A DNA stretch of 64,000 nucleotides from Pyrodictium sp. (GCA_013540595.1 JABXKE010000002.1:186050-250049), one strand, 5' to 3'. Shown: positions 8,166 to 16,563, numbered from the stretch's first letter. Numbers and translations: made by a program. The notes: generated by a model not told the origin, from the sequence alone.

Positions 8166-8924
8166 CTATTTTATGAAGAACTGTACGAGCTTCCACAAAA
8201 CTGTTACCAGAGCGGAAACAGCTAGCACCACTGTGGTTGTATGTGTACTTGCTCTTTTCAAGAGAAAAGCTGCAATGGGTGTTGACAATATCGCTCCTAG
8301 GACTAAGCATAAAGCAAGAACTACATCTGTATAACCGAGAGAAGCATATAGGATGCCTATAAGTATGAATGACGGGAGTTTAGTCAACGAATTAAAAGCA
8401 ACAGCAGCTCTTGCGTCAACACCCAAAGCCTTTTGCGCCTTGACCATGAAGAAGCTATAGCCACCACCAATAACAGCCTTGTAGACACCAGCAATAGAGG
8501 CATAGACAGTAGCAACCCATCCATAATGCGCCATGCTATCCTTCCTTGTACTTATACCTGAGAGAGAAAGAACAGCTAGTATCGCGAGTAAGAGAATGTA
8601 CACGAGTTGTGCACTACCACTACTAACCCTCGAAAATACCACCGCTACTACACTTGACGAAGCAGTAGCTAGAGCAGAGAGAAGCAGCAACGCCTTCAGA
8701 TTATTCTTGTCCACTTCAACATTACCTGTTCGGCTATGGGAAATAAAGGCAAATGGGCTCGAAACTACTTGTGCTACTGATGTCGCAAAAGCAGCGACTC
8801 TGGGGTCATAGCCTAGCACTCCTACAAGCATAATACTTGCTGCAAGCCCTAAACCTACAGCATAAGCATAATCTAACACGCCTGCAACTAACCCCACAAA
8901 AAATAATACAATCACATCATGCAT
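8166..8924 (-). CDS. TauE/SafE (DUF81) family sulfur-anion transporter
   Basis: The 252-residue integral membrane protein has about eight hydrophobic helices in two similar halves. The N-terminal half shows the glycine-rich pattern VGLVAGVLDYAYAVGLGLAAS, and the second half contains GVYKAVIGGGYSFFMV, the repeated TauE signature. The family moves sulfite, sulfoacetate or related anions across the cytoplasmic membrane. It is the first gene of a minus-strand pair with APS kinase and shares its promoter region with the divergent ATP sulfurylase operon, so uptake of sulfate or export of a sulfur anion for the same pathway is likely. Direction and substrate cannot be decided from sequence. The start ATG lies 17 bases from an AT-rich promoter arm. 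Confidence 0.85.
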   Translation of the reverse strand: MHDVIVLFFVGLVAGVLDYAYAVGLGLAASIMLVGVLGYDPRVAAFATSVAQVVSSPFAFISHSRTGNVEVDKNNLKALLLLSALATASSSVVAVVFSRVSSGSAQLVYILLLAILAVLSLSGISTRKDSMAHYGWVATVYASIAGVYKAVIGGGYSFFMVKAQKALGVDARAAVAFNSLTKLPSFILIGILYASLGYTDVVLALCLVLGAILSTPIAAFLLKRASTHTTTVVLAVSALVTVLWKLVQFFIK

Positions 8925-8941
8925 TATCTCAGCACCACGAC

Positions 8942-9004
8942 TTAATTAAATGTAATTAATGCCATATTCACACTGAGCACTACTCATTAATAAAATTTAA
9001 TTAA
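8942..9004. promoter_or_regulatory. Divergent promoter with a 20-bp inverted repeat
   Basis: Arm 1 (8942-8961, TTAATTAAATGTAATTAATG) and the reverse complement of arm 2 (8985-9004) agree at 18 of 20 positions, with a 23-base spacer. Each arm holds a TATA-like TTTAATTAA at promoter distance from the start it faces (8924 minus, 9042 plus). The identity extends beyond what two TATA boxes require, which suggests a shared operator. The adjacent RHH protein is the obvious candidate binder. Confidence 0.6.
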
Positions 9005-9041
9005 TAACACACATATGAGCTACTAAGAGTGGGGCACGGGC

Positions 9042-9290
9042 TTGGATAATCATAGAGAAGGAGAAAAGAGAAAGACACGATACACAACAGTCTCAATACC
9101 AGTAACCCTTTACGAGAGAATACGTAAACTCATAGAAGGAACAGGATTTACTAGTGTCTCACAGTTCGTTACATATGTGTTGAGAGAAGTTGTAGCTGAG
9201 ATGGAGGAAGAGAAGCTGAAGAGTGAAGCTGTAAGTGAGGAAGAAAAGAAGGCCATTATTGAGAGACTCAAAAGACTAGGCTATATATAA
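9042..9290 (+). CDS. Ribbon-helix-helix (CopG-like) protein, first of two in the sulfation operon
   Basis: The 82-residue protein starts at TTG 9042. After a basic leader, TRYTTVSIPVTLYERIRKLI gives the RHH strand and first helix, and SVSQFVTYVLREVVAEM the second helix. A charged C-terminal helix then ends in RLKRLGYI. RHH proteins dimerise and bind short palindromes through the beta ribbon, so it may repress or activate the divergent promoter just upstream. The tail EEKKAIIERLKRLGYI is shared with the second RHH gene at 13022. A similar L-x-x-LGY tail is common at the C-terminus of archaeal alkaline-phosphatase/sulfatase family enzymes, which is curious because one such enzyme lies in this operon. 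Short gap (40 bases) to sat. Confidence 0.75.
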   Translation: MDNHREGEKRKTRYTTVSIPVTLYERIRKLIEGTGFTSVSQFVTYVLREVVAEMEEEKLKSEAVSEEEKKAIIERLKRLGYI

Positions 9291-9330
9291 ACTCTATACA
9301 AAAATGCTCTCCCTACTTGAGGTGTAAACA

Positions 9331-10491
9331 ATGGTCTCTAGGCCTCACGGGGGCAGGCTCATAGATAGAACAGTGTCACCTAAGCGCCGTGAGAGACTAC
9401 TTGAGGAAGCCAGAGAACTCCCCAGGATAAACGTTAATGAAAGTATTGCAGCTGATGCAGCGAACATAGCACATGGAGTCTATAGTCCATTAGAAGGATT
9501 CATGGTCCAGGAAGACTACATAAATGTTCTTGACCAGATGAGGCTTAGTAACGACCTTCCATGGACTATACCTATCATCTTGGATGTAGACCCAGAAGAT
9601 ATCATTGGTGTAAACGAGGGAGACGATATAGCACTATACTACAGGGGTGAGCCCCTAGCTATAATGAGAGTAGAAGAAATCTATGGTTGGAACAAAAAAG
9701 AGTATGCTATGAAGGTATTCAAGACAACTGATCCCAACCACCCAGGTGTTGCAAAGACGTTTAAGAGAAGAGAACTCCTAATAGGAGGCAGCATCGACCT
9801 CCTCAAAGACCCCCCAGAGCCCTTTGAGAACATTAGGCTTTGGCCTAAAGAGACTAGGGTACTCTTCGAGGCAAGGGGGTGGAAGAGAATAGCAGCTTTC
9901 CAAACACGGAATGTGCCACACATGGGACACGAGTATGTACAGAAGGCGGCGTTAACATTTACTGATGGCCTCTTCATAAATCCTCTGGTTGGATGGAAGA
10001 AGCCAGGTGATTACCGTGACGAAGTAATAGTCAAAGCCTACAAGGCATTGATAGAGCACTACTATCCTAAGGAAGTCGTTGTTCTAAGTGTGTTACGTAT
10101 GGAGATGAGGTATGCTGGTCCAAGAGAAGCTGTTCACCACGCTATAGTCAGGAAAAACTTTGGAGCCACACACTTCATTGTTGGACGCGACCATGCCGGT
10201 GTAGGCAACTACTATGGACCCTACGAGGCATGGGAGATATTTAGAGAGTTTCCAGACCTTGGAATAACACCATTATTCGTGAGAGAAGCCTTCTACTGCA
10301 AGAAATGCGGCCAAATGGTCAACGAGAAGATCTGCCCTCACCCCGAAGAGTTCCGCATACGCATCAGCGGTACAAAGCTAAGAAAAATGATCATGAGCGG
10401 CCAGAAACCACCAGAATACATGATGCGCCCTGAGGTCGCACGAGTCATACTTGAACACTCAAAGCCATTCATTGGAGAGGACGAGGCCTAG
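9331..10491 (+). CDS. sat: Sulfate adenylyltransferase (ATP sulfurylase)
   Basis: The 386-residue protein is full length for the homo-oligomeric ATP sulfurylase family, which makes APS and pyrophosphate from sulfate and ATP. Key motifs are QTRN (191-194) and HMGH (197-200), which bind ATP and sulfate, and GRDHAGVGNYYGPYEA near 285. A CxxC...CPH cluster (YCKKCGQMVNEKICPH, about 322-337) matches the zinc-binding site of thermophilic sulfurylases. There is no fused kinase domain; the kinase is the divergent cysC gene. Start at ATG 9331. It is the second gene of a six-gene plus-strand operon whose later members include a DHH phosphoesterase and a sulfotransferase. Confidence 0.95.
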   Translation: MVSRPHGGRLIDRTVSPKRRERLLEEARELPRINVNESIAADAANIAHGVYSPLEGFMVQEDYINVLDQMRLSNDLPWTIPIILDVDPEDIIGVNEGDDIALYYRGEPLAIMRVEEIYGWNKKEYAMKVFKTTDPNHPGVAKTFKRRELLIGGSIDLLKDPPEPFENIRLWPKETRVLFEARGWKRIAAFQTRNVPHMGHEYVQKAALTFTDGLFINPLVGWKKPGDYRDEVIVKAYKALIEHYYPKEVVVLSVLRMEMRYAGPREAVHHAIVRKNFGATHFIVGRDHAGVGNYYGPYEAWEIFREFPDLGITPLFVREAFYCKKCGQMVNEKICPHPEEFRIRISGTKLRKMIMSGQKPPEYMMRPEVARVILEHSKPFIGEDEA

Positions 10492-10526
10492 AGGCTTTAG
10501 AACTGTTTCTTGGGTGAACACCCATC

Positions 10527-11582
10527 TTGCAAGGGGTTATCCGTGAAAAATGTAGAGCAACAACAGAGGCTCTTCCAGGAAAGACTGTATACATAGTTCA
10601 CCACTGGGACACTGATGGCGTGGCATCTGCAGCACTGTTACTCAGAATGTTCCAGAACCGCGTAGTTGGCTTCTCACCACCAGCAATAGGCTTCTACAGC
10701 TCCGACTCTATTAAGCTACCAGAGAACGAGTACGAGGCACTAGTAGTTGTCGACTATGGGATAGACGGTAGCGACTATGACAAGCTTAGAAATAGGCTAA
10801 AGCACCACGAGCTATTCATATTTGACCACCACCGTGTTAAACCACCAATAAGCACCATGTATTATTGTAATCCAGTAGCATACGGGTCTTCAGAGCATGA
10901 ATACCCCTCCACAAGCCTCCTCTTATACACGCTCCTCGGCGAGCCAAGCGAAGACGAGTACAAGATCCTAGCAGCACTGGGCATCGTAGGTGACTTAGCA
11001 CCATTCATAGATAGCTCAAAGCCTCACCCAGGACTAGAGGCTGCTAAGAAGCTTCTTGCTGGCACAGGACTAGACTTGAAGGCCTTAAGAAAGATAGTGG
11101 ACCTCGTAGACTCTTGTTATAGGATTCTTGATAGAGAATGCATACTCAAAACTATCAGAGCTGCATCCGAGAACCCCAAAGAACTAAGAGAGGCAACATG
11201 GCTACATGAGGCTTATACAAGAGCAGAACATTTACTGCAAGGAGCTCTTGACTCTGTAGAAGAGACCTATAATAACGGGCCAGTGAAGGTGTACAAGCTA
11301 ACAATAGATGCGTATGTAACAAGCTATGTTGGCCGTAAACTTTCAGCTAAGAACCCAGAGAACATAGTTGTACTAGTTCACTACATGCCATCACAGAAGC
11401 GTGGCTTCGTATATGTTAGGAGTATAGCGCATAGGCTAGATCGAGTGTTAGATGCCCTAAAGAACATGGGGGTAAAGGTAGGTGGTAAGACTAACGTGTT
11501 AGTAGTTGAATACACGGCTCATGAAGAAGAGAACCTTGTTAAGATCCTCCTTAAAACAATAAGCGATATTCTAAGGGCATAG
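10527..11582 (+). CDS. DHH-family phosphoesterase (candidate pAp phosphatase)
   Basis: The 351-residue protein begins at TTG 10527, nine bases after GGGTGA. DHH-family motifs are in order: HHWDTDGVAS (Asp28, Asp30), VVDYGIDG, FDHH near residue 97 and IVGDLAP near 150. A C-terminal part follows, of the DHHA1 type by position. DHH enzymes use two metals to hydrolyse short oligonucleotides, cyclic dinucleotides or 3'-phosphoadenosine 5'-phosphate (pAp). pAp is the by-product of PAPS-dependent sulfotransferases and must be removed. Its place between sat and a sulfotransferase gene makes pAp phosphatase an attractive function, but that is inference from context. A general exonuclease or RecJ-like role cannot be ruled out. 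Confidence 0.8.
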   Translation: MQGVIREKCRATTEALPGKTVYIVHHWDTDGVASAALLLRMFQNRVVGFSPPAIGFYSSDSIKLPENEYEALVVVDYGIDGSDYDKLRNRLKHHELFIFDHHRVKPPISTMYYCNPVAYGSSEHEYPSTSLLLYTLLGEPSEDEYKILAALGIVGDLAPFIDSSKPHPGLEAAKKLLAGTGLDLKALRKIVDLVDSCYRILDRECILKTIRAASENPKELREATWLHEAYTRAEHLLQGALDSVEETYNNGPVKVYKLTIDAYVTSYVGRKLSAKNPENIVVLVHYMPSQKRGFVYVRSIAHRLDRVLDALKNMGVKVGGKTNVLVVEYTAHEEENLVKILLKTISDILRA

Positions 11583-11652
11583 CTAAAATACACTATAATT
11601 TTAGTTGGTCCAGTACATCTTCTTCAGGGCTGTGTAGAGGTGTGAGCAGAGT

Positions 11653-13005
11653 TTGCCTCGACGAGTCTTCGTGCTGGGTTTAGACTCGTTACCTCCTAGC
11701 GTACTATACGAAGGCATGGACGGCGGGGGGTTCACCTATATAAGACAACTTGTTGAGGAGGGCCAGAAGTGGCTGATGAGGACTTGTCATCCTCCAATAA
11801 CTGTGCCTGCATGGATGGTCATGTTTACCGGTAAGACACCTGGTGAACTCGGCATCTACGGTTTTAGGCACCGCCGACCAGGAGAATTTGACTACTACAT
11901 AGTGAATAGTAGCTTCATAAAGACTCCAACATTATGGGACGATGCTGGCAAGAAAGGGCTAAAAGTTGGAGTTTACGGTGTACCACCTACGTATCCGCCA
12001 AGACTAGTGCATGGCTTCATGGTCACAGACTTTACTACGCCAGGGCCCGATAAGCCCTACACTTTCCCGCCATGGCTAAGGAGGGAGCTAGAATCGCGTA
12101 CTGGGCCAACAGTGTTCGACATAGTGTACCGTAGCCACGACAAAGACCGGGTAGCTAGGGATCTCTTCCACATGCTCGAGAATCACCTGAGGCAAGTAGA
12201 GTACCTTGCCACGAGAAAGCAATGGGACTTATTTGTCTACGTAGAGATAAGTGTTGACCGTGCACATCACGCATTCTGGAAGTACTTCGACAAGAACCAC
12301 CCACGCTACGAGTACCACCCCATGTACAGTAGTGTCATCCCTAGAGTCTACAAGAGGATAGATGAGTGGTTTGAGAAGCTACATAGAAAGCTCCCAAAGG
12401 ACACAATAATAATTGTAGCTAGTGATCATGGAGTAAAGCCTATGAAGGGCGCCTTCACTATAAATCAATGGCTCATAGAGCAGGGATACTTGAAACTCAA
12501 AGACAGCGCTACAGGATTGAAACCCGGGACAGATCTCCGCAGAGACCTGATAGACTGGGAACACACAATTGCATGGGCCTGGGGTGGCTACTATTCTAGA
12601 GTCTTCATAAACCTTAAGGGTAGAGAAAAGCAGGGCGCAGTAGACCCCAAGCACTACGAGGAGACACTACGCCAACTGAAGAGAGACCTAGAGAGGATAA
12701 GGGGCCCAAATGGAGAGAAATGGGATAACAAGGCTTACACCCCACAAGAGCTCTACCCTGAAGTACGTGGAGACGCGCCAGACCTCATGGTGTACCTCGA
12801 CGATCTATGGTGGAGGCCTGCAGGCACTATAGGGTGGCAAACCAACTACCTACCAGAGAACGACCGTGGACCTGACGATGCTGTGCACGACTGGCTAGGC
12901 GTGCTAGCAGTATATGACCCTGAAGGCACTCTTCCAAGAGGCTTCATGGGGGAGATAAGAGTAGAGAAGGTGAAAGAGTTTATAGAACAGCTAATATACC
13001 AGTAG
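11653..13005 (+). CDS. Alkaline-phosphatase superfamily phosphodiesterase/pyrophosphatase
   Basis: The 450-residue protein starts at TTG 11653. It opens with VFVLGLDSLPP (metal-binding Asp11). PPITVPAWMVMFTGKTPGELGIYGF contains the nucleophile Thr50 and the usual Trp of nucleotide pyrophosphatase/phosphodiesterase relatives. Later IIIVASDHGVKPMKG and VHDWLGV supply further metal ligands, including DH. Superfamily members hydrolyse phosphate mono- or diesters, nucleotide pyrophosphates or sulfate esters. No signal peptide is seen, so it should act inside the cell. In this operon it could process PAPS/APS, pAp or a sulfated intermediate. Thr rather than formylglycine-type Cys/Ser as nucleophile argues against a classical sulfatase. 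It lacks the L-x-x-LGY tail, which instead appears in the next gene. Confidence 0.85.
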   Translation: MPRRVFVLGLDSLPPSVLYEGMDGGGFTYIRQLVEEGQKWLMRTCHPPITVPAWMVMFTGKTPGELGIYGFRHRRPGEFDYYIVNSSFIKTPTLWDDAGKKGLKVGVYGVPPTYPPRLVHGFMVTDFTTPGPDKPYTFPPWLRRELESRTGPTVFDIVYRSHDKDRVARDLFHMLENHLRQVEYLATRKQWDLFVYVEISVDRAHHAFWKYFDKNHPRYEYHPMYSSVIPRVYKRIDEWFEKLHRKLPKDTIIIVASDHGVKPMKGAFTINQWLIEQGYLKLKDSATGLKPGTDLRRDLIDWEHTIAWAWGGYYSRVFINLKGREKQGAVDPKHYEETLRQLKRDLERIRGPNGEKWDNKAYTPQELYPEVRGDAPDLMVYLDDLWWRPAGTIGWQTNYLPENDRGPDDAVHDWLGVLAVYDPEGTLPRGFMGEIRVEKVKEFIEQLIYQ

Positions 13006-13021
13006 CAATACAAGAGAAAGG

Positions 13022-13249
13022 ATGGTGCATAAAGACATGACCGAGAAAGTCAGCATTGAAATAAGAAGAGACCTCTACGACAAAGCGAAGAAGTTCATAG
13101 AAGAACAGGGAGGCTTCTCTAGTGTTGAAGAGCTTGTAGAGTTCTTGTTAGAGGAGGTTCTTTCCTCAGAAGAAGCTGAAGAACGGGGACTAAGCAAGGA
13201 AGACGAGGAGAAGGTGAAGGAGAGGCTGCGCGCACTAGGTTACATCTAG
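13022..13249 (+). CDS. Ribbon-helix-helix-like protein, second of two in the operon
   Basis: The 75-residue protein contains KVSIEIRRDLYDKAKKFIE, a strand-helix like the RHH fold, then SVEELVEFLLEEVLSS and a charged tail ending EKVKERLRALGYI. It is parallel in layout to the 82-residue protein that opens the operon, including the identical last four residues LGYI, so the two are probably paralogues. The helix region is more acidic than in typical DNA-binding RHH proteins, which leaves open a role as a partner subunit rather than a repressor. It is 16 bases after the phosphatase-superfamily gene and 26 before the sulfotransferase gene, clearly cotranscribed. Confidence 0.65.
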   Translation: MVHKDMTEKVSIEIRRDLYDKAKKFIEEQGGFSSVEELVEFLLEEVLSSEEAEERGLSKEDEEKVKERLRALGYI

Positions 13250-13275
13250 AGTTAAGCATAGTAAAGGGTATATGC

Positions 13276-14313
13276 ATGAATGCATTCAAGGAGCTAGTCA
13301 GGAGGGCTTCTGGAGCAATAACCTACACCATAGAGAAGATATGGACTCTTTCTCATCGCTCACCCTCCTCGACAGTGTACATGGTAGGCGTGCCTAGAAG
13401 TGGCACCACATGGCTTATGAGTATTCTAGAAGAAGCAGGTAAGTTCCGTGTAGTATTTGAGCCCTTTAACCCACGCTTCTACCCTGCCTTGCGAAGGTAT
13501 CTGAAGAGACATCTAAAGCCAATATATAGGCCATATTTATACTTGTACGAGGATGATAAAGGGACAAGGGAGTATGCGCTAAGGGTGCTCTTGGGCCACG
13601 TAGCGGGGTTATGGTATTTCTCCCCAAAGAGGATGTTCTACAGGAATGTGAGATGGCTTTTGTCTAATAGGGTTCTCGTCAAGGACATTGCCACAACAAG
13701 ACTGTTGCCATGGCTGGCATACTGGTTTAGAGGAACAGAGACATGGAAGGTGCAATATTTACTCCTCATAAGGCACCCTTGTGCAGTCATAGAGTCACAG
13801 ATGAGAGTGGGAATAGGTAATCCATTAAGAGTACTCCCCCTCGAAGTAGCCAAGAAGGCACTGCTAAGAGATGCCTATAGGATTAGGGAGCTAGCTCCCA
13901 TAAGGGATGAAGTAATAAGGCTAGTAGACTCGATAGCTAAGCCAGTCGAGTTCCTGGCTGCACTATGGTCGATTGACTACTATGTGCCTTTATATCATGC
14001 TAGGCGGCTACCTATACGAGTTGCTATATACGAAGAACTAGCATTGCACCCGGCTACTGCTTTGCGTAACTTGCTAGAAAGCCTTGGTCTAGGCTGGGAC
14101 AGCCAGGCCCTCACAAGAGAGGTCACGAGGAGGTCGTCTACCTCCGCAGAAGCCGTAGCTAAGACGGTCACAAACGTCTACAAGTGGCGTGAGAGGATGA
14201 CAAAACAGGATGTAGCTTCTGTGATAAGTATAGTTCATAGGTTTGGCCTCACATTCTATGATGAAAAGATTGAGCCTGACTATGACAGCTTAAAGACTTG
14301 GAAATCCTTCTAG
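13276..14313 (+). CDS. PAPS-dependent sulfotransferase
   Basis: The 345-residue protein carries the 5'-phosphosulfate-binding loop GVPRSGTTW at residues 38-46 and a 3'-phosphate-binding segment LLIRHPCAVIESQMRVG near 165-181. Both are typical of membrane-associated or cytosolic sulfotransferases that move sulfate from PAPS to a hydroxyl or amine. The C-terminal half is variable and should define the acceptor. It is the last gene of the ATP sulfurylase operon and converges on a polysaccharide-type flippase gene (24 bases between stops). A glycan, lipid or protein-bound sugar acceptor is therefore the simplest guess. No signal peptide or clear membrane helix was seen, so it probably acts in the cytoplasm, before export. 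Confidence 0.85.
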   Translation: MNAFKELVRRASGAITYTIEKIWTLSHRSPSSTVYMVGVPRSGTTWLMSILEEAGKFRVVFEPFNPRFYPALRRYLKRHLKPIYRPYLYLYEDDKGTREYALRVLLGHVAGLWYFSPKRMFYRNVRWLLSNRVLVKDIATTRLLPWLAYWFRGTETWKVQYLLLIRHPCAVIESQMRVGIGNPLRVLPLEVAKKALLRDAYRIRELAPIRDEVIRLVDSIAKPVEFLAALWSIDYYVPLYHARRLPIRVAIYEELALHPATALRNLLESLGLGWDSQALTREVTRRSSTSAEAVAKTVTNVYKWRERMTKQDVASVISIVHRFGLTFYDEKIEPDYDSLKTWKSF

Positions 14314-14337
14314 TAGGCCAGCCCACCTCCTCTATAC

Positions 14338-15825
14338 CTAGCTTGGTGCTATTACGTCTAGTATCATACTTGCCACAGGCTGCATTCTTGATCGTACACT
14401 TGGCGGTAGTAACAATCTTGCTAGCTCAATAATCTCCTCTCTAGACACAACGCGTAGTCGTGGGAAAGCAAGTGCTGTAGAGAGTATTAGTGGTATACCA
14501 ATAAGCCAAGGGATATGGAGGCTAGTGACTGTGAGCGCTAAGGCTCCAGGAACGAGTACTGCTACTATTGTTTCCTTCCATGGTAGCTTTACATTTATGG
14601 CTCTAGAAAGGTGAGCCACATACGTTAGCCCTGTGAGTGACCCAGCAGTGTAGGCTAGAGCTGCCCCAAGGCCTTTCATTGAAGGTATTAGTGCAAAGTA
14701 GAGAACTAGCCTAGGGACGTTCTGTGTTAAGCCAAGGAGTAGCACGTTCTTGTAGTCTTTGTATGCGTATAGTAGCCCAGTTAGAGCCGTAGAGAAGGCT
14801 ACGGGGAGAGCTGCGAGAGAGAGTAAGGTCAACATCCTGGATGCAGCAACATATTCTCTACCGAGCATGCTAAGTGGTACATGGGGGTAGGCTGCAAGAG
14901 CTACAGCCACAGGAGAGGCTACTGCGAGTGCTAGTCTTAGAGTCTTTGCCATGAGTCTTTTCCTGCCATCACTTATACCGCTTAGGACAGGGATTAAAAG
15001 TGTTAGAACAGCATTAGTTATAGCGAGTACAAGAGTGGCTATGGCGAAAGCTATGTAGTAATCACCTGTCTCTAAAGCGCCAGCAGAAGTGTATACTGCT
15101 ACAACGCCTATCCACTGGCCAGCAAGCATTATTATTGTAGGAGCCCAACTGGCAATACCAGCCTCTAAAACTTCTTTAAGGGGGGATTTTGACACTAACA
15201 AGCCAAAGCTAAGCCTTCTAACAGCATGCAAGAAGCCTAAAGTTATGTATGACAAGTTGAACATGAGGTAACCTAGTGTCGCACCTATCCACCCAAAGCC
15301 TAGGAGAACTAGTGCTACGCCAACAACTACCCTCAATACATTACCTATCATACTAGCAAATAAGTGCAGGCTTGTGCGTAGCTCAGAGTAGTATAGAGCC
15401 ATGAATGGCTGAGTAAACCCCATTGCAACTAGGACACCAGCCAAGACAAGCATCTCAGGGGTGTAACCACCAAAGCTAAAGCCAAGAGCACCAGCTAAGG
15501 CTAGTAGCGATCCAGCAAAGAAGTAGAGCAACAAGTCGAATATGAGCACAGACCAGAAGTATACACGTGCCCGTTCTTTCTCACCCTTAGCCAAGTACTC
15601 GCCAAGATACCTCTGTAAGCCTACCCCAACACCAAAACTGAGTAAGCCTATGATTAGTGTTGCCACACCCACAATAGCAGAAGTACTTCCCAGAATCTCT
15701 TTACCAGCTATACGCGATATTAAGAACCAATAAATAAAACCAAAGAAATTATTCACAAGGACACTAAGGTAAAGCCATACACCACCCCTAACAAACCCAG
15801 AGACAGCCTTGTGGCCTTCCGTCAT
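14338..15825 (-). CDS. Polysaccharide/lipid-linked glycan flippase (Wzx/MATE-like, MOP superfamily)
   Basis: The 495-residue protein has about 12-14 hydrophobic helices spread over its whole length and begins with FVRGGVWLYLSVLVNNFFGFIYWFLISRIAG. This is the N-terminal layout of the polysaccharide biosynthesis/RfbX branch of the MOP exporters. These proteins turn lipid-linked sugars from the inner to the outer membrane face. It converges on the sulfotransferase gene. Together they could make and export a sulfated glycan, but the convergent orientation means they do not share a transcript, so the link is inferred. The final 40 residues are polar and cytoplasmic. The ATG start is preceded by a short intergenic stretch of ordinary composition. 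Confidence 0.8.
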   Translation of the reverse strand: MTEGHKAVSGFVRGGVWLYLSVLVNNFFGFIYWFLISRIAGKEILGSTSAIVGVATLIIGLLSFGVGVGLQRYLGEYLAKGEKERARVYFWSVLIFDLLLYFFAGSLLALAGALGFSFGGYTPEMLVLAGVLVAMGFTQPFMALYYSELRTSLHLFASMIGNVLRVVVGVALVLLGFGWIGATLGYLMFNLSYITLGFLHAVRRLSFGLLVSKSPLKEVLEAGIASWAPTIIMLAGQWIGVVAVYTSAGALETGDYYIAFAIATLVLAITNAVLTLLIPVLSGISDGRKRLMAKTLRLALAVASPVAVALAAYPHVPLSMLGREYVAASRMLTLLSLAALPVAFSTALTGLLYAYKDYKNVLLLGLTQNVPRLVLYFALIPSMKGLGAALAYTAGSLTGLTYVAHLSRAINVKLPWKETIVAVLVPGALALTVTSLHIPWLIGIPLILSTALAFPRLRVVSREEIIELARLLLPPSVRSRMQPVASMILDVIAPS

Positions 15826-16078
15826 TACGCTTCAATCCTCATAGCCCAACTAACTAAGCTCAGTACGGCTAAGCCACAGCGCCTCCTGCACACCCCATAA
15901 ACAAGTACAGCTTCAAGGCTAACTAGAATATGATATAAGGAGATAAAAACTTAACCAGATAAACTAGAAACTACTCCTATTAAGCTCTAGGTAGGGAGAA
16001 GGATTACTTCCTCAGAAACATTTGTCCTGCAAGAAAATGACAGCAATACCTTGAAAACCAAAAATAGCGCCTCGAGAG

Positions 16079-16513
16079 TTAGGATAACACTGGGCACGAC
16101 ACTGTGCTTATCTCCTTGGGCATAATGTACACTACTACACTACCATCAAAGAGCTTCTCTATACCAGTCACAATGCCACTAACATGAATACATGATCCTA
16201 TGTAGTCTGATGGGTTCACAAACGGATTAGGCATTATTTGAAGTATTACAGTGTTAGCATACGCTCTAAGTACGTCTGGCACAGATACCGGCTGTGCTTC
16301 CAACGCTATGGATGAAGGAGCACCAGCGTTCTTGACTACACCAACACCATAAGCGACAAGCTCTATATTTGTCCCAACAAGACTCTCAAGAGTACTACTA
16401 TGTGTTGGCCAAACTATTTCTTCTACGAACCTATAAGATACATGTAGTACGTTACCCAGGTATACAACCCCTAGTATTACCAGGGGGATCAGTAGCAGAG
16501 TTGTTGTTTTCAT
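16079..16513 (-). CDS. Membrane-anchored OB-fold-like protein
   Basis: The 144-residue protein has one N-terminal hydrophobic helix (about 4-24, TTLLLIPLVILGVVYLGNVL), then a mostly beta-predicted extracellular part. The C-terminal segment SDYIGSCIHVSGIVTGIEKLFDGSVVVYIMP resembles the strand 1-3 pattern of an OB fold, in the style of CcmE or tRNA-anti-like envelope proteins. I see no His of the CcmE haem-binding type, so a haem chaperone role is not supported. It lies upstream of, and divergent from, the succinyl-CoA synthetase operon. A protein of similar layout (18951-19433) sits on the other side of that operon. Two Cys residues near the end could form a disulfide. No specific function can be given. 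Confidence 0.5.
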   Translation of the reverse strand: MKTTTLLLIPLVILGVVYLGNVLHVSYRFVEEIVWPTHSSTLESLVGTNIELVAYGVGVVKNAGAPSSIALEAQPVSVPDVLRAYANTVILQIMPNPFVNPSDYIGSCIHVSGIVTGIEKLFDGSVVVYIMPKEISTVSCPVLS

Positions 16514-16563
16514 ATTTATCCACCCTGCCCTTACTCAATGTAACACTGCTACAGCCATTGTAG

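Noticed and set aside
16079-16513. CcmE haem chaperone call
   Set aside because: The layout is similar but the haem-binding His motif is not visible; left as OB-fold-like.
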